DNA of 64,000 nt from Hyphomicrobiaceae bacterium (GCA_947472885.1 CANJBX010000005.1:20474-84473), one strand, 5' to 3'; counted from the first letter of the stretch, positions 24,202 to 35,337 are shown. A program made the numbers and translations. The notes: generated by a model not told the origin, from the sequence alone.

Positions 24202-25668
24202 ATGACCGACACCCGCAAACCCGCCGAGACACGCCCCGCCCGCATGGATGCGCTGGCGCGGCTGCCGGTGTTCTATGCGCTGGCGGGCAAGCGTGCGCTG
24301 GTCGTCGGCGGGCGCGGACCTGCGGCGTGGAAGGTCGAACTGCTTTCCGCCACCGGCGCTGCGGTCGATGTAATCGCTCACAATATTTCCGACGAGATGC
24401 GCGACGTGATTGCCGGCGCGCCGAACGGACCTGTCACCTTGCATGAACGCGCGTGGCGCGCGGAGGACATTTCCGGTGCCGCCATCGCCATCGGCGATTT
24501 CCCCGATGAGGAAGAAGCCGCGAAATTCGCCGCCGCCGCACGCGCCGCCGGCGTGCCGGTCAACGTCATCGACAAGCCGAAGTTCTGCGACTTCGCCTTC
24601 GGCGCCATCGTCAACCGCTCGCCGCTGGTCATCGGCATTTCGACCGACGGCGCGGCGCCCGTGTTCGGCCAGGCCATTCGCGCCAAGTTAGAGGCAATCC
24701 TGCCGCAAGGCTTCGCGCTGTGGGCTGCCGCTGCGCGGCGCTGGCGCGACCATGTGAAATCTTCCGGCCTGTCGTTCGAAGCGCGCCGCCGCTTCTGGCA
24801 CCTGTTCACCGCACGCGCGATCCGCGAACCCAACCACGCGCCTGCCGATGCCGATTTCGACACGCTGCTCACTGAGACGCGCAACCAGGCGCAGGCGGCG
24901 GAGGCCGGCTCCGTCACACTGGTTGGCGCAGGCCCCGGCGATCCCGAATTGCTCACGCTGAAAGCCGTGCGCGCGCTGCAATCCGCCGATGTCATTCTCT
25001 ATGACGATCTGGTCGCGCGCGAAGTCCTCGATTTCGCGCGCCGCGAAGCGCGCAAGATGCTGGTCGGCAAGACCGGCTATGGCCCGTCGTGCAAACAGGA
25101 AGAAATCAACGCGCTGATGGTGCAGCTTGCGAAAGCCGGCCGCCGCGTCGTGCGCCTCAAGGGCGGCGACCCGCTGATCTTCGGCCGCGCCACGGAAGAA
25201 ATCGACGCCTGCCGCAATGCCGGCATTGCGCTGGAGATCGTGCCCGGCATCACCTCGGCGCAGGGCGCTGCCGCACGGCTCGGCGTTTCGCTCACCGAAC
25301 GCGCCACCGCGCGCCGCGTGCAATACATCACCGGCCATGACCGCAAGGGCGCGCTGCCCGACGACATCGACTGGCAGAGCATCGCCGACCCCTCGACGAC
25401 AACCGTGGTCTACATGCCGAAGAAGACGCTCGGCGAACTCGCTGCCCGCGCCATCGCGCAGGGCCTCGACCCGGCGACGCCCGCGGTTGCGATTGCAGGC
25501 GCGACGCGCGCCAATGAAGTCGTAATCGCCGCACCGATTTCGCAGCTTGCGGAGAAGATCGCGCAGACAAGGCTTGAAGGCCCGGCGCTGGTGCTGATCG
25601 GCAAGGCCATGGCGGGGGCGATGGTGAAAAGCGATCCGCAAGCTGAGACGCAGCAGGCTTCGGCTTAA
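24202..25668 (+). CDS. cysG: Siroheme synthase (trifunctional)
   Basis: Makes siroheme, the cofactor of NirA and of sulfite reductase. The N-terminal half (residues 1-210) is the precorrin-2 dehydrogenase/ferrochelatase: ALVVGGRGPAAWKVELL, VINVIDKPKFCDFAFGAIV-type NAD site and STDGAAPVFGQAIR. The C-terminal half (about 235-475) is uroporphyrinogen-III methyltransferase: VTLVGAGPGDPELLTLKAV, VRLKGGDPLIFGR and VVPGITSA-type blocks. The first dinucleotide motif reads GGRG where GGG is usual. Total 488 residues, normal. It closes the nitrate locus. Confidence 0.95.
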   Translation: MTDTRKPAETRPARMDALARLPVFYALAGKRALVVGGRGPAAWKVELLSATGAAVDVIAHNISDEMRDVIAGAPNGPVTLHERAWRAEDISGAAIAIGDFPDEEEAAKFAAAARAAGVPVNVIDKPKFCDFAFGAIVNRSPLVIGISTDGAAPVFGQAIRAKLEAILPQGFALWAAAARRWRDHVKSSGLSFEARRRFWHLFTARAIREPNHAPADADFDTLLTETRNQAQAAEAGSVTLVGAGPGDPELLTLKAVRALQSADVILYDDLVAREVLDFARREARKMLVGKTGYGPSCKQEEINALMVQLAKAGRRVVRLKGGDPLIFGRATEEIDACRNAGIALEIVPGITSAQGAAARLGVSLTERATARRVQYITGHDRKGALPDDIDWQSIADPSTTTVVYMPKKTLGELAARAIAQGLDPATPAVAIAGATRANEVVIAAPISQLAEKIAQTRLEGPALVLIGKAMAGAMVKSDPQAETQQASA

Positions 25669-25674
25669 CTTAAC

Positions 25675-25761
25675 ATACCCCTCACCCCGCGCTGCGCGCG
25701 ACCCTCTCCCTCAAGGGGAGAGGGTGGACGCGAACACAGTGAGCGGCCGGGTGAGGGGTAT
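25675..25761. repeat. Family B palindromic element between convergent genes
   Basis: Outer arms ATACCCCTCACCC and GGGTGAGGGGTAT are inverted copies; the inner CCCTCTCCC/GGGAGAGGG forms a hairpin. It fills the whole gap between the cysG stop and the stop of the next, convergent gene. Confidence 0.85.
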
Positions 25762-26883
25762 CTAACCCCGCATCACTTCCAGCAGCACGCCTTCCGCCTT
25801 GCGGTGATCTTCAAGGATAATCGCAATCGGGTCTGCCGCCTTGCTGCCGTCGTCGGTTATGAGATTGCCCGGCCGGTCGGGTGCGCGGCCGAAGCCACAC
25901 GGCGCGCCGATGCCAAATTTCGGCAGATACTTTTTGATCGCCTCGAGCTGCGGGCGAATGCCCTTCGGCCCGTGCAGGTGGTGGATCGCACCCATGTAGA
26001 CGCGCGCGCCGTCATGCTTGAGATCCTTCAGCGGCGCGAAGAACGAATCCTCCGCAGAACCCAGCGTTGGAATATGCAGGAACTCGACCTGCCGCCCGGA
26101 CGCCGCGGCTGCCGCATTCGACAGGATCACCGCACCCTGCAGGCTCGGCGGCTGGCGTGACGGCCAGCCCGACAGCGTGCCGAAGCACATGTGATGGCCG
26201 AGATGCACCGCCTTCGGCATCCACGCGCAAACATCATGCGCCGGCGCACAGACGCGGGCAGCTTCTTTCTTCGCAGCCTCGACGCCATGCTCGGCGAGCG
26301 CCACATCGACCAGACGATTCTCGATGGCCAGATCCCACTGGATGGCGAGATCGTCATTCGGGATCATCTCGACGATCTTCTCGACTTCCGCGCGCAGCGC
26401 CTCGGTAAATCCCGGCGCGACCTTTTCGACGTCTTCATCGGGGAAGAAATAACGCACCGAGCTGTAGGTCAGCGGAATGCAGACCTGAAAGCGCACCCGC
26501 TGCGGAATGGTGCCGTCCTTCTTCATATACTTGAACAGCGCGTAGGAATTGATGGCGTCGCGCGCAAAGCCAAGCCGCCAGCCCGGATCGCCAAACTTCA
26601 CTTTCGTAACGCCGGGCTTCACGCGAAAACCAAACTCGTCGTGGCGGCCGCGCGGCCACCATTGCTCAACGCCGTTTTCCGGGGCGGGATACTTGATGGT
26701 CTCGAGATCAGGATGGCCGTTGAACACCCGAAACGCGATACCATCGATCCAGTAACGCCGCGTACCGACTTCGCCGTCCGGCAGGTAGTCGAGCCATTGC
26801 CCGAGAGCGCCGCCAAAAATTCGAAAAGATTGCTCCGCAGTGTCGCATGGCAGGCTGCCTGGCAGGAAAAGTTCACCCGACAT
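25762..26883 (-). CDS. MetE/UROD-superfamily-like protein, function unknown
   Basis: A 373-residue cytoplasmic protein. It is not a recognised enzyme, but the order of motifs resembles the zinc-binding barrel of cobalamin-independent methionine synthase: GSLPCDTAEQSF near the start, YLPDGEVGTRRYW, IQWDLAIENRL, a His-x-Cys in LGHHMCFGTLSGWP, and a late Cys in GAPCGFGRAP. Such stand-alone barrels include methyltransferases acting on thiols. It is one of three MetE-like genes in the window, the most divergent. It is convergent with cysG and 71 bases upstream of the next minus-strand gene. Confidence 0.6.
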   Translation of the reverse strand: MSGELFLPGSLPCDTAEQSFRIFGGALGQWLDYLPDGEVGTRRYWIDGIAFRVFNGHPDLETIKYPAPENGVEQWWPRGRHDEFGFRVKPGVTKVKFGDPGWRLGFARDAINSYALFKYMKKDGTIPQRVRFQVCIPLTYSSVRYFFPDEDVEKVAPGFTEALRAEVEKIVEMIPNDDLAIQWDLAIENRLVDVALAEHGVEAAKKEAARVCAPAHDVCAWMPKAVHLGHHMCFGTLSGWPSRQPPSLQGAVILSNAAAAASGRQVEFLHIPTLGSAEDSFFAPLKDLKHDGARVYMGAIHHLHGPKGIRPQLEAIKKYLPKFGIGAPCGFGRAPDRPGNLITDDGSKAADPIAIILEDHRKAEGVLLEVMRG

Positions 26884-26954
26884 TTCATTCCCCTTGAGTT
26901 ACTTTTTTATATTTCACGCCGAACCCGGCGCGATAGCAAAGCTGTTTCGGCAGA

Positions 26955-27416
26955 CTATAGCCGCCTTTGTTGCGCACGGCGAAACGCCAGCACCAGACCC
27001 AGCGGAAAAATCCCGAACACCCAAAGCATGTTGAAGCCGATCTGGCCCAGGAACACGTAGTCGCAGTTGGGACACCCCGCCTCGCCTGGAACGAAATAAT
27101 TTTTCCGGTAAAGCACGACGGTGAGCAGCGTCAACGCCGTCACGCCCGTGATGTAGATCACGCACAATGACCGTCGGCGCAGCCGCAGTGCCGCGACCGA
27201 GGTCAGCATCGCCGGGAACGCCACCGCGAGCGAGATCATGGAAAGTACGCCAAGCTGCGAGAGCGGCCGCGACGCCTCGCACACGCGCGGCGTAATGCCT
27301 GCCTCGCTGCAAACCTGCACGAAGCTGATCATCCAGAGGATCGCAAAGTTCAGCGCGTAAACCGCCATCGCCCATATCCACGGACGTTCCGGCAACAGGC
27401 CTTGCATAAAATTCAT
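26955..27416 (-). CDS. Four-helix membrane protein of unknown function
   Basis: A 153-residue integral membrane protein with hydrophobic segments at about 15-32, 54-76, 85-104 and 124-144. A Cys-rich loop (GEAGCPNCDYV, near 113-122) between helices 3 and 4, plus Cys36 and Cys46 in the first loop, suggest disulfides or a metal site on the outer face. Its ATG abuts the stop of the upstream lipoprotein gene with no spacer, so the two are co-translated. No family recognised. Confidence 0.65.
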   Translation of the reverse strand: MNFMQGLLPERPWIWAMAVYALNFAILWMISFVQVCSEAGITPRVCEASRPLSQLGVLSMISLAVAFPAMLTSVAALRLRRRSLCVIYITGVTALTLLTVVLYRKNYFVPGEAGCPNCDYVFLGQIGFNMLWVFGIFPLGLVLAFRRAQQRRL

Positions 27417-27935
27417 CTAGCTTCCCAACTTCTCAAGCTCGGGGAACGGCTGATAGACAGCATCGCTGCACCTGTCAGAAGACGATTCCTCAAACACTTC
27501 CCCGGCCCTTGCCGGCGTCCGTTCGGGCGCCGCCTCGCCGAACTGATCGAGCTTGCCACGGCGAAAGACCGCGATCCGCGCCTTGTTCCCGGTATAGCGG
27601 CCATCCATGTTCATGGCATTAAACCGCACACACACCACGTAGCGTTCCCCGCGGCCCACGGATTTCAGTACCGGCGCGGAAATGGCCGCCTCACGGATAT
27701 TGCGCGGGTTGTTCACATAGGAGCGGACGGCGGCCAGAACATCGCTTTTATAGTCGGCTGGAACCGTATTGCCGGGTTCTGCATTAGCCAGCTGCCTGCT
27801 GTAGCCGTAGCGGAACATGTCTCCCCCGCAGGCCGCCAGCATGCCCGCCAGCACGAGCAGCACTACGCCGCTCGCCAGCCGGCGGACGGGTGGGCAGAAG
27901 ATGTGGGAACGTAAGGATTGATGGCCTTGGGACAT
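27417..27935 (-). CDS. Putative lipoprotein
   Basis: 172 residues with a lipoprotein signal: hydrophobic ASGVVLLVLAGMLAAC ending at Cys36, preceded by Arg18-Arg19, then GGDMFRYGYSRQ. The mature part (about 135 residues) has YVVCVRFNAMNMDGRYTG, a pattern seen in small rhizobial secreted proteins of unknown role. It is directly joined to the four-helix membrane protein downstream. The start could be later than 27935, but all options keep the lipobox. Confidence 0.68.
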   Translation of the reverse strand: MSQGHQSLRSHIFCPPVRRLASGVVLLVLAGMLAACGGDMFRYGYSRQLANAEPGNTVPADYKSDVLAAVRSYVNNPRNIREAAISAPVLKSVGRGERYVVCVRFNAMNMDGRYTGNKARIAVFRRGKLDQFGEAAPERTPARAGEVFEESSSDRCSDAVYQPFPELEKLGS

Positions 27936-28260
27936 GCTGGCTTGGAAGTCTTGGGTCCGGCGTTAGTTTCAAGTGTGACACTTCGATTGTGGATGATGCG
28001 CGACAAAGCGCGCGCTGTCACCAAGACGTTACCAATACCCGCGAATCTGTCTCCCAAGGCATCTGCTTTGTACCCGGCCCGCGTGCGTGGATTAAATCCC
28101 CGTAATCCGATGCCCCGAAACCGCCATGCCGATGAACCGTACCTAAATACACGATCAACGGCGCGTTCAGCCGGCAAGGCGAATACTGACACCCTCGCAG
28201 CACAGCCGCGCACGCTGCTATCTCTTGAAGGTCAGCGGCGCTACTTGATGGAGCTGCAAC
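27936..28260. other. 325-base divergent intergenic region
   Basis: It separates the lipoprotein gene (minus) from the Cys-rich gene (plus). Open frames here are short and poor in coding character. No repeat of the families seen elsewhere and no clear terminator. Presumably it holds two promoters. Confidence 0.4.
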
Positions 28261-28536
28261 ATGTTCCCGCAACGTGACGTGATGGAGACCGAAGCTGGCA
28301 TCGCGCCAGCCGGCACCATGCCTTTCATCCTGCTGTCGTCTTGCCGCAAGGCGAGATCAACCTCGCACTATCTCGTCAGCGGCGCACCGACACGCTGCGC
28401 CGAATGCACCCAGGATTTCCCGGCGCAAGGCGAACACGCCGAATGCTGGCACGGCGACGACAACCGCTATTACTGCAGCGAGGTCTGCGCGGCCAAAAGC
28501 AAGGCGCGCCGCAGGCAGACAAGGAAAGCGGCGTAG
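28261..28536 (+). CDS. Small Cys-rich putative zinc-binding protein
   Basis: 91 residues. The C-terminal half has a treble-clef/zinc-ribbon look: CAEC near 47-50, AECWHGDDNRYYCSEVC near 60-76 and a basic tail KARRRQTRKAA. GGAG about nine bases before the ATG supports this start; a second ATG at 28282 is also possible. It is convergent with the FadJ-like gene, only three bases between stops. Function unknown. Confidence 0.55.
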   Translation: MFPQRDVMETEAGIAPAGTMPFILLSSCRKARSTSHYLVSGAPTRCAECTQDFPAQGEHAECWHGDDNRYYCSEVCAAKSKARRRQTRKAA

Positions 28537-28539
28537 GCG

Positions 28540-30612
<2,073 letters not shown>

Positions 30613-30683
30613 TGGGAAACTCCGGTTTAATATTCGTGACTGGGATCAATTCTTGCGGCGGCAGTCATCGCAGCGGGGGCGGA

Positions 30684-31295
30684 TCAGTCTTCCGGTCCAC
30701 CCTGCCAGCGCCGGACGCCGGTTTCGATGTCAAAGAAATCCAGCAAGCGCCCAACCGTGTGGTTGACGATATCGTCCACGGTCTTCGGCTTTGAATAGAA
30801 CGCCGGAACAATCGGCGCGAGGACAGCACCGATGTCCGACAGCGTCACCATGGTGCGCAGGTGCCCGCCATGCAGCGGCGTTTCACGCACGGCGAGTACG
30901 AGCCGGCGCTTTTCCTTCAGCACGACGTCCGCCGCGCGCGAGACGAGCGAACTGGTCACGCCCGTCGCAATCTCGCTCATGGTGCGGATCGAGCACGGCA
31001 CAATCACCATGCCCATGGTCTTGAACGAACCCGACGAGATCGACGCACCGATATCGCCGGCCGCATGCGTCACGGACGCGAGCGCCCTGACATCTTTGGT
31101 CTTGAGATTGGTTTCATACGCCAGCGTCATCTCCGCCGACTTGCTCATCACGAGATGCGTCTCGATATCCATGCCGCGCAGGATTTCCAGCATCCGCACG
31201 CCATAGATCACACCGGACGCGCCGGAGATGCCGACGATCAGCCTTCGCGGCTGCGCCGAAGATTTGACAGATGGCTTGGCAGGCTTACTTGCCAT
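30684..31295 (-). CDS. ubiX: UbiX family flavin prenyltransferase
   Basis: Makes prenylated FMN, the cofactor of UbiD decarboxylases, from FMN and dimethylallyl phosphate. 203 residues with a 17-residue Lys/Ser-rich extension, then RLIVGISGASGVIYGVRMLEIL, VIVPCSIRTMSEIATGVTSSLVSRAADV and LVLAVRETPLHGGHLRTM, the UbiX phosphate- and flavin-binding signatures. It overlaps the TIGR02444 gene by 11 bases. No ubiD is present in this window. Role may be ubiquinone synthesis or an aromatic decarboxylase elsewhere. Confidence 0.93.
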   Translation of the reverse strand: MASKPAKPSVKSSAQPRRLIVGISGASGVIYGVRMLEILRGMDIETHLVMSKSAEMTLAYETNLKTKDVRALASVTHAAGDIGASISSGSFKTMGMVIVPCSIRTMSEIATGVTSSLVSRAADVVLKEKRRLVLAVRETPLHGGHLRTMVTLSDIGAVLAPIVPAFYSKPKTVDDIVNHTVGRLLDFFDIETGVRRWQGGPED

Positions 31296-31800
31296 CGGTT
31301 GCTGCCTTCAATGCCCGCACGAAACCATCGACGGCGGCCTGCGGAAATGTCTTTCCCGTCGCGCTCTGGAACGCCGAGAGATTATCACGCGCGGCGGCTT
31401 CCGGCGATGCCGCCATGGACGACTTCAAGCCTTCGGACAGTTTCGCCATGGCATTGAGTTGCAGCTGCTCACCCTCGAGTTCGAGCGCCTGCACCTTCTT
31501 GCGGAACGCCAGCGCGGCTTCCTGCTCGACCAGCGGCGCGTTTTCCTTCAGCAGGCGGCGCACGCCGCGCACCGGCACGACCACATCATGCTGCCAGCCG
31601 ATGGACTTCTCGCTGACCGCCTTCGCCTCGGCGACGCCAAGCGTGCGCTTCTGCGCCGACAGCCACATCAGGAACAGGATCATGTTGACGTCGATGCCGG
31701 CGGAATCCTGCAGCGTGATGGCGGCTTCGGACACGCCCTGCTGACGATAGTAACCGAGGACGAAATCCCAGATCGGCGAGGCGCTATTTTCGGTGGTCAT
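31285..31800 (-). CDS. TIGR02444 family protein
   Basis: 171 residues of a conserved proteobacterial family of unknown function. Seen: the family opening WDFVLGYYRQQGVSEAAITLQDSAGIDVNMILFLMW-type core at about residues 11-47, then a helical C-terminus rich in Glu/Leu (KKVQALELEGEQLQLNAMAKL). It has no signal or catalytic motif. Its 3' end overlaps the ubiX start, so translation is coupled, yet no functional link is established. Confidence 0.85.
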   Translation of the reverse strand: MTTENSASPIWDFVLGYYRQQGVSEAAITLQDSAGIDVNMILFLMWLSAQKRTLGVAEAKAVSEKSIGWQHDVVVPVRGVRRLLKENAPLVEQEAALAFRKKVQALELEGEQLQLNAMAKLSEGLKSSMAASPEAAARDNLSAFQSATGKTFPQAAVDGFVRALKAATDGK

Positions 31801-32080
31801 GCAGTTCCTTCAAGGGCTGTAAGCGAGCGTTGTCCGCTCTTGATATGCGTTGCCTTGGTTTCCGGCCAGCAGTTTCCGATTTCGCGGTGCAATGGGCAAT
31901 ATAGCCCCGCGGCCTTCGGCCCGTGCGGCGGGCGCATATGGGCGGCCGGATTGCGCACTGGCAGAGCCCCCGCAAAGCATATAAAACGCGGCAGCATCGG
32001 GGTTCCCGGGTCATGATGGACCGGGGAACCCGGCAACAGAAGCGCCGGCTTGCCGGCATCACGTTTTGAGGAAAGCGATC

Positions 32081-32965
32081 ATGACCGACACGACCCTGCG
32101 CACGGCGCTGGCCGATTATTCCTTCACCAAGCCGCTCAAGAGCGGCGCGCAGACCATTCCGGGCGTGACGCTGCAGTTCGAGGAAATCAAGCCGGTCAAC
32201 CGCGCCTTCGCGCCAATGGCTCGCGAGCAGAAATTCGACGTTTCGGAAATGGCGATCGTCACCTATCTGCTGGCCAAGTCTTTCAACAAGCCGATCATCC
32301 TGCTTCCCATCGTGATGATGGGCCGCTTTCAGCACAACACGATGGTCTACTCGAAAGAGCGCGGCAAGATTACCCTGCCGGACCTGCTGACGCGCCGGCT
32401 TGGCGTGCGTTCCTACACCCAGACCACCGGCGTGTGGATTCGCGGCATTGTGCAGAACGACTACGGCGTCGATCTCAACAAGGCGAGCTGGACCGTGCAG
32501 GAAGCCGCTCACGTCCTTGAGTATCAGGACCCGCCGGAACTCAAGCGCATCGGCATGGAACACGACCTCATGAAGATGCTGCTCTCCAACGAAGTCGATG
32601 CGGTGATCTACGGCGCCGATCTGCCGGACGATCCGCGCCTCGACACCGTGATCGAGAATCCCAAGGCCGAAGCGATGAAGTGGTACGAGAAGCACAAGTG
32701 CGTGCCGATCAATCACATGGTCTGCGTCACCGAGAAACTCGCCAGGGAAAATCCAGGCGCGGTGAAAGCCGTCTACGAGGCGCTGGTGAAGGCCAAGCAG
32801 GCCAACCCGCCGAAGCCGGGCGAACCGGATACCGCACCTTATGGCTTCGATGCCGTGCGCCCCGGCGTCGAGCTGATCGCCGAATACGCCTATCAGCAGC
32901 GCATCACGCCGAAGCGTTTTTCGTTCGACGAAATCTTTGCGGATGCGAAGAAGATATTGGGCTGA
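32081..32965 (+). CDS. 4,5-dihydroxyphthalate decarboxylase-like protein (Pht5 family)
   Basis: 294 residues with the periplasmic-binding-protein-like fold of Pht5 enzymes, which decarboxylate 4,5-dihydroxyphthalate to protocatechuate. Seen: LLTRRLGVRSYTQTTGVWIRG and the following DYGVDLNKASW block, typical of that family, and MVYSKERGKITLPDL. The ATG at 32081 is supported by GAGGAAAG upstream; a TTG at 32066 lies on that site. It has no signal peptide. Relatives include uncharacterised binding proteins, so the enzymatic role is tentative. A strong terminator separates it from the convergent TctC gene. Confidence 0.75.
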   Translation: MTDTTLRTALADYSFTKPLKSGAQTIPGVTLQFEEIKPVNRAFAPMAREQKFDVSEMAIVTYLLAKSFNKPIILLPIVMMGRFQHNTMVYSKERGKITLPDLLTRRLGVRSYTQTTGVWIRGIVQNDYGVDLNKASWTVQEAAHVLEYQDPPELKRIGMEHDLMKMLLSNEVDAVIYGADLPDDPRLDTVIENPKAEAMKWYEKHKCVPINHMVCVTEKLARENPGAVKAVYEALVKAKQANPPKPGEPDTAPYGFDAVRPGVELIAEYAYQQRITPKRFSFDEIFADAKKILG

Positions 32966-32989
32966 GACGGATCAAATCCGACAAGTTGA

Positions 32990-33028
32990 AAGCGGCGCGG
33001 CTAGCCATCTCGGATAGCCGCGCCGCTT
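32990..33028. terminator. Bidirectional terminator between convergent genes
   Basis: A perfect 14-bp stem, AAGCGGCGCGGCTA (32990-33003) with TAGCCGCGCCGCTT (33015-33028) and an 11-base loop, lies between the Pht5-like and TctC genes. Confidence 0.8.
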
Positions 33029-33043
33029 CAATTTCGAAGCCAA

Positions 33044-34018
33044 TCAAGTCTGCGGAATCTTGGCCACCCGCACATACTCGCCCCATTCCGGGATCGCCTT
33101 CATGAACATCGCCTGGGTCTGTTCCGGCGTGCGGATCAGCGGGTCCGCACCCGACAGCGCGAGGAATTTCTTGGTGTCCTCGGTGCTGGCGATGTCGGAG
33201 AACCACTTGTTGATCTTGTCGGCGACCGGCTTCGGCGTGCCCTTCGCGACCATGACGCCCCACCACAGATTGAGATCCATCGGGACACCGGATTCCTTCA
33301 TGGTCGGAATGTGCGACGCCGCCTTGAGCCGCTCGGCAGTCGAGACGGCGAGAATGCGCATGCGGCCCTCGCGCTCCTGCGCCAGCCCGAAGATCGGATC
33401 GTGGATCGCGTAGTCGAGCTTGCCGCTCTGCATTTCGTTCATGCAGTCCGACGCATTCTTGTAAAGCACCTCGACGGATTGGAGCCCCGCCGTGTTCTTG
33501 TAGAGCGTACCCATGATGATGCCGGGATTGGCGGCGACGGCGTAGGTCGCCTTGTCGCCCTTCTGCTTCATCGCGGCTGTCAGTTCGGCAACGGTCTTGT
33601 AAGGGCTCTTGGGATCGACCATCAGCATGAAGGCAAGGTTGCTGGTGGTGGCGATGGCATCGAGCGTCTTGCCCGGATCGACCGGCGGATTCTTGAACAG
33701 CGCCATGGTCGCGGCCACCGTCGTGCCCGCGAACAGATAAAGCGTGTAGCCGTCGGGCTTGGAGCGCGCGACATATTCAGTCGCGATGTTGCTGTTGGCG
33801 CCGGGCCGGTTCTCGACGACCACGTTGCGGCCGGAAACCACACGCAGCTTTTCGGCGAAGTAGCGCACGAAAATATCCGCGCCGCTGCCGGGTGGGAAAC
33901 CGCAGATCATGTGAATATCCTGGCTCGGATATTCCTGCGCCTGCGCGCCGCGCACGCCAAAGGCGGTTGCGAGGCCGAGCGCGCCGGCCGAATACAAAAA
34001 CTCTTTACGGTTGATCAT
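33044..34018 (-). CDS. Tripartite tricarboxylate transporter-type substrate-binding protein (TctC/Bug)
   Basis: A 324-residue periplasmic solute receptor. The N-terminus MINRKEFLYSAGALGLATAFGVRGAQA is an export signal, cleaved near residue 27. The mature start YPSQDIHMICGFPPGSGADIFVRYFAEKL and VVENRPGANSNIATEYVARSKPDGYTL are hallmark Bug signatures for carboxylate binding. No tctA or tctB is in the window, so it is an orphan receptor as is common in this order. Context suggests an aromatic or organic acid ligand. Confidence 0.92.
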   Translation of the reverse strand: MINRKEFLYSAGALGLATAFGVRGAQAQEYPSQDIHMICGFPPGSGADIFVRYFAEKLRVVSGRNVVVENRPGANSNIATEYVARSKPDGYTLYLFAGTTVAATMALFKNPPVDPGKTLDAIATTSNLAFMLMVDPKSPYKTVAELTAAMKQKGDKATYAVAANPGIIMGTLYKNTAGLQSVEVLYKNASDCMNEMQSGKLDYAIHDPIFGLAQEREGRMRILAVSTAERLKAASHIPTMKESGVPMDLNLWWGVMVAKGTPKPVADKINKWFSDIASTEDTKKFLALSGADPLIRTPEQTQAMFMKAIPEWGEYVRVAKIPQT

Positions 34019-34239
34019 GTTTTTCTCCCTGGCTGGCGGTCGCCGCGTTCAAAAGCGGCGGCTTGGGCGGCAGCTTGACCGGAATGCTAGCTCATACGCC
34101 GGAAAATTAGAATATCCGGGCACCGCTTTCGCAACCGCCAGCCGCGCGGCAAAGATACGCGGACGGACAGGATCGTGGGACTTCCGGGACATTCCGATCC
34201 GGCCTAGAGTTGTTCAAAATCTGACTCAGGGAGAACGGC

Positions 34240-35286
34240 ATGGGCGGCTCCTATTTCCTGCGCAACCACTGGTATATCGCGGCGCATGGTTTTGAACTTG
34301 TCGGCAAGAAGCCAGTCAAGCGCACCATCTGCGACGAAGCCGTCGTGATTTTCCGTGGCGAGGACAACAACATCGGCATCCTGAGCGACCGCTGCCCGCA
34401 CCGCTTTGCGCCGCTCTCCACCGGCGAAGTCTGCGGCAACGACATCCAGTGCGGCTATCACGGCATCCGCTTCAACCGCGACGGCGACTGCACGCATATT
34501 CCTGGCAACCTCGAAGTGCCGCACGGCTTTCGCGCCAGGCGTTACCCGGCCGTCGAGCGCCATGGCTTCGTCTGGATGTGGATGGGCGAGAAAGAAGCCG
34601 ACCCATCCCTGATCCCGGACTTCCGCGAGAACAGCGATCCGGGCTGGGCGCCGGTGCCGGGCTATCTCAACATCGCCTGCAACTACCAAATCATGGTCGA
34701 TAACATTCTGGATCTCACCCATGTCGTGTTCGTGCACAAGACGACGCTGGCCGGCGGCGGCGTCACCGACACGCCGCTGGAAGTGAAAGTCGAGGGCGAC
34801 AGCGTGAAGGCGCAACGCGTGATGATGAATGTCGATACCGCGCCGATCTATCGCGCCGCGCGCGGACTGAACGGCAAGATCGACCGCTGGCAGATTTTTG
34901 AATCGCTGCCGCCCTGTTACGTCAAGATCGTGCTGGGTGCGCGCGAGGCGGGCGCGACGACACCGCTCGGCGAGCCGGTGCACATGGTACTCAACGGCTT
35001 CACGCCGGAGAGCGAGAAGCGCCACCACTATTTCTGGTCAACGACGCGGCCCTGGGCGCTCGGCGACAAGAAGGTGGACGAACTCTACAAGGGCATGATC
35101 GACCTCGCCTTCAACGAGGACAAGGAGATCGTTGAGGAACAGCAGAAATTCATCGACGCCGATCCGGAGAATTCCCACTTCACGAATTTCGCGTTCGACC
35201 GCGCAGGCCAGTCGGCACGGCGCATCCTTCGCCGCCTGATCGACGAGGAGCAGGCGGCGGACAAGAAACTTGAGGCGGCGGAGTAG
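34240..35286 (+). CDS. Rieske oxygenase, VanA-like oxygenase component
   Basis: A 348-residue ring-hydroxylating or O-demethylating oxygenase. The Rieske [2Fe-2S] centre has Cys52, His54, Cys71 and His74 (RCPHR and CGYHG). The mononuclear iron site is read as His161 and His166 in DNILDLTHVVFVH, with an Asp from the C-terminal half not assigned. Length and layout fit the vanillate O-demethylase / toluenesulfonate type, which needs a separate reductase; none adjoins it here. Transcribed away from the TctC gene, it probably shares its control region and substrate. Confidence 0.9.
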   Translation: MGGSYFLRNHWYIAAHGFELVGKKPVKRTICDEAVVIFRGEDNNIGILSDRCPHRFAPLSTGEVCGNDIQCGYHGIRFNRDGDCTHIPGNLEVPHGFRARRYPAVERHGFVWMWMGEKEADPSLIPDFRENSDPGWAPVPGYLNIACNYQIMVDNILDLTHVVFVHKTTLAGGGVTDTPLEVKVEGDSVKAQRVMMNVDTAPIYRAARGLNGKIDRWQIFESLPPCYVKIVLGAREAGATTPLGEPVHMVLNGFTPESEKRHHYFWSTTRPWALGDKKVDELYKGMIDLAFNEDKEIVEEQQKFIDADPENSHFTNFAFDRAGQSARRILRRLIDEEQAADKKLEAAE

Positions 35287-35337
35287 CGCCGAAAACCTGC
35301 CAGCTTTTTACAATATGTAGATCGCGCAGCGCCCATA

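Noticed and set aside
32081..32965. UbiD-type decarboxylase paired with ubiX
   Set aside because: The sequence fits the Pht5/binding-protein fold and lacks UbiD motifs; length is also too short for UbiD.
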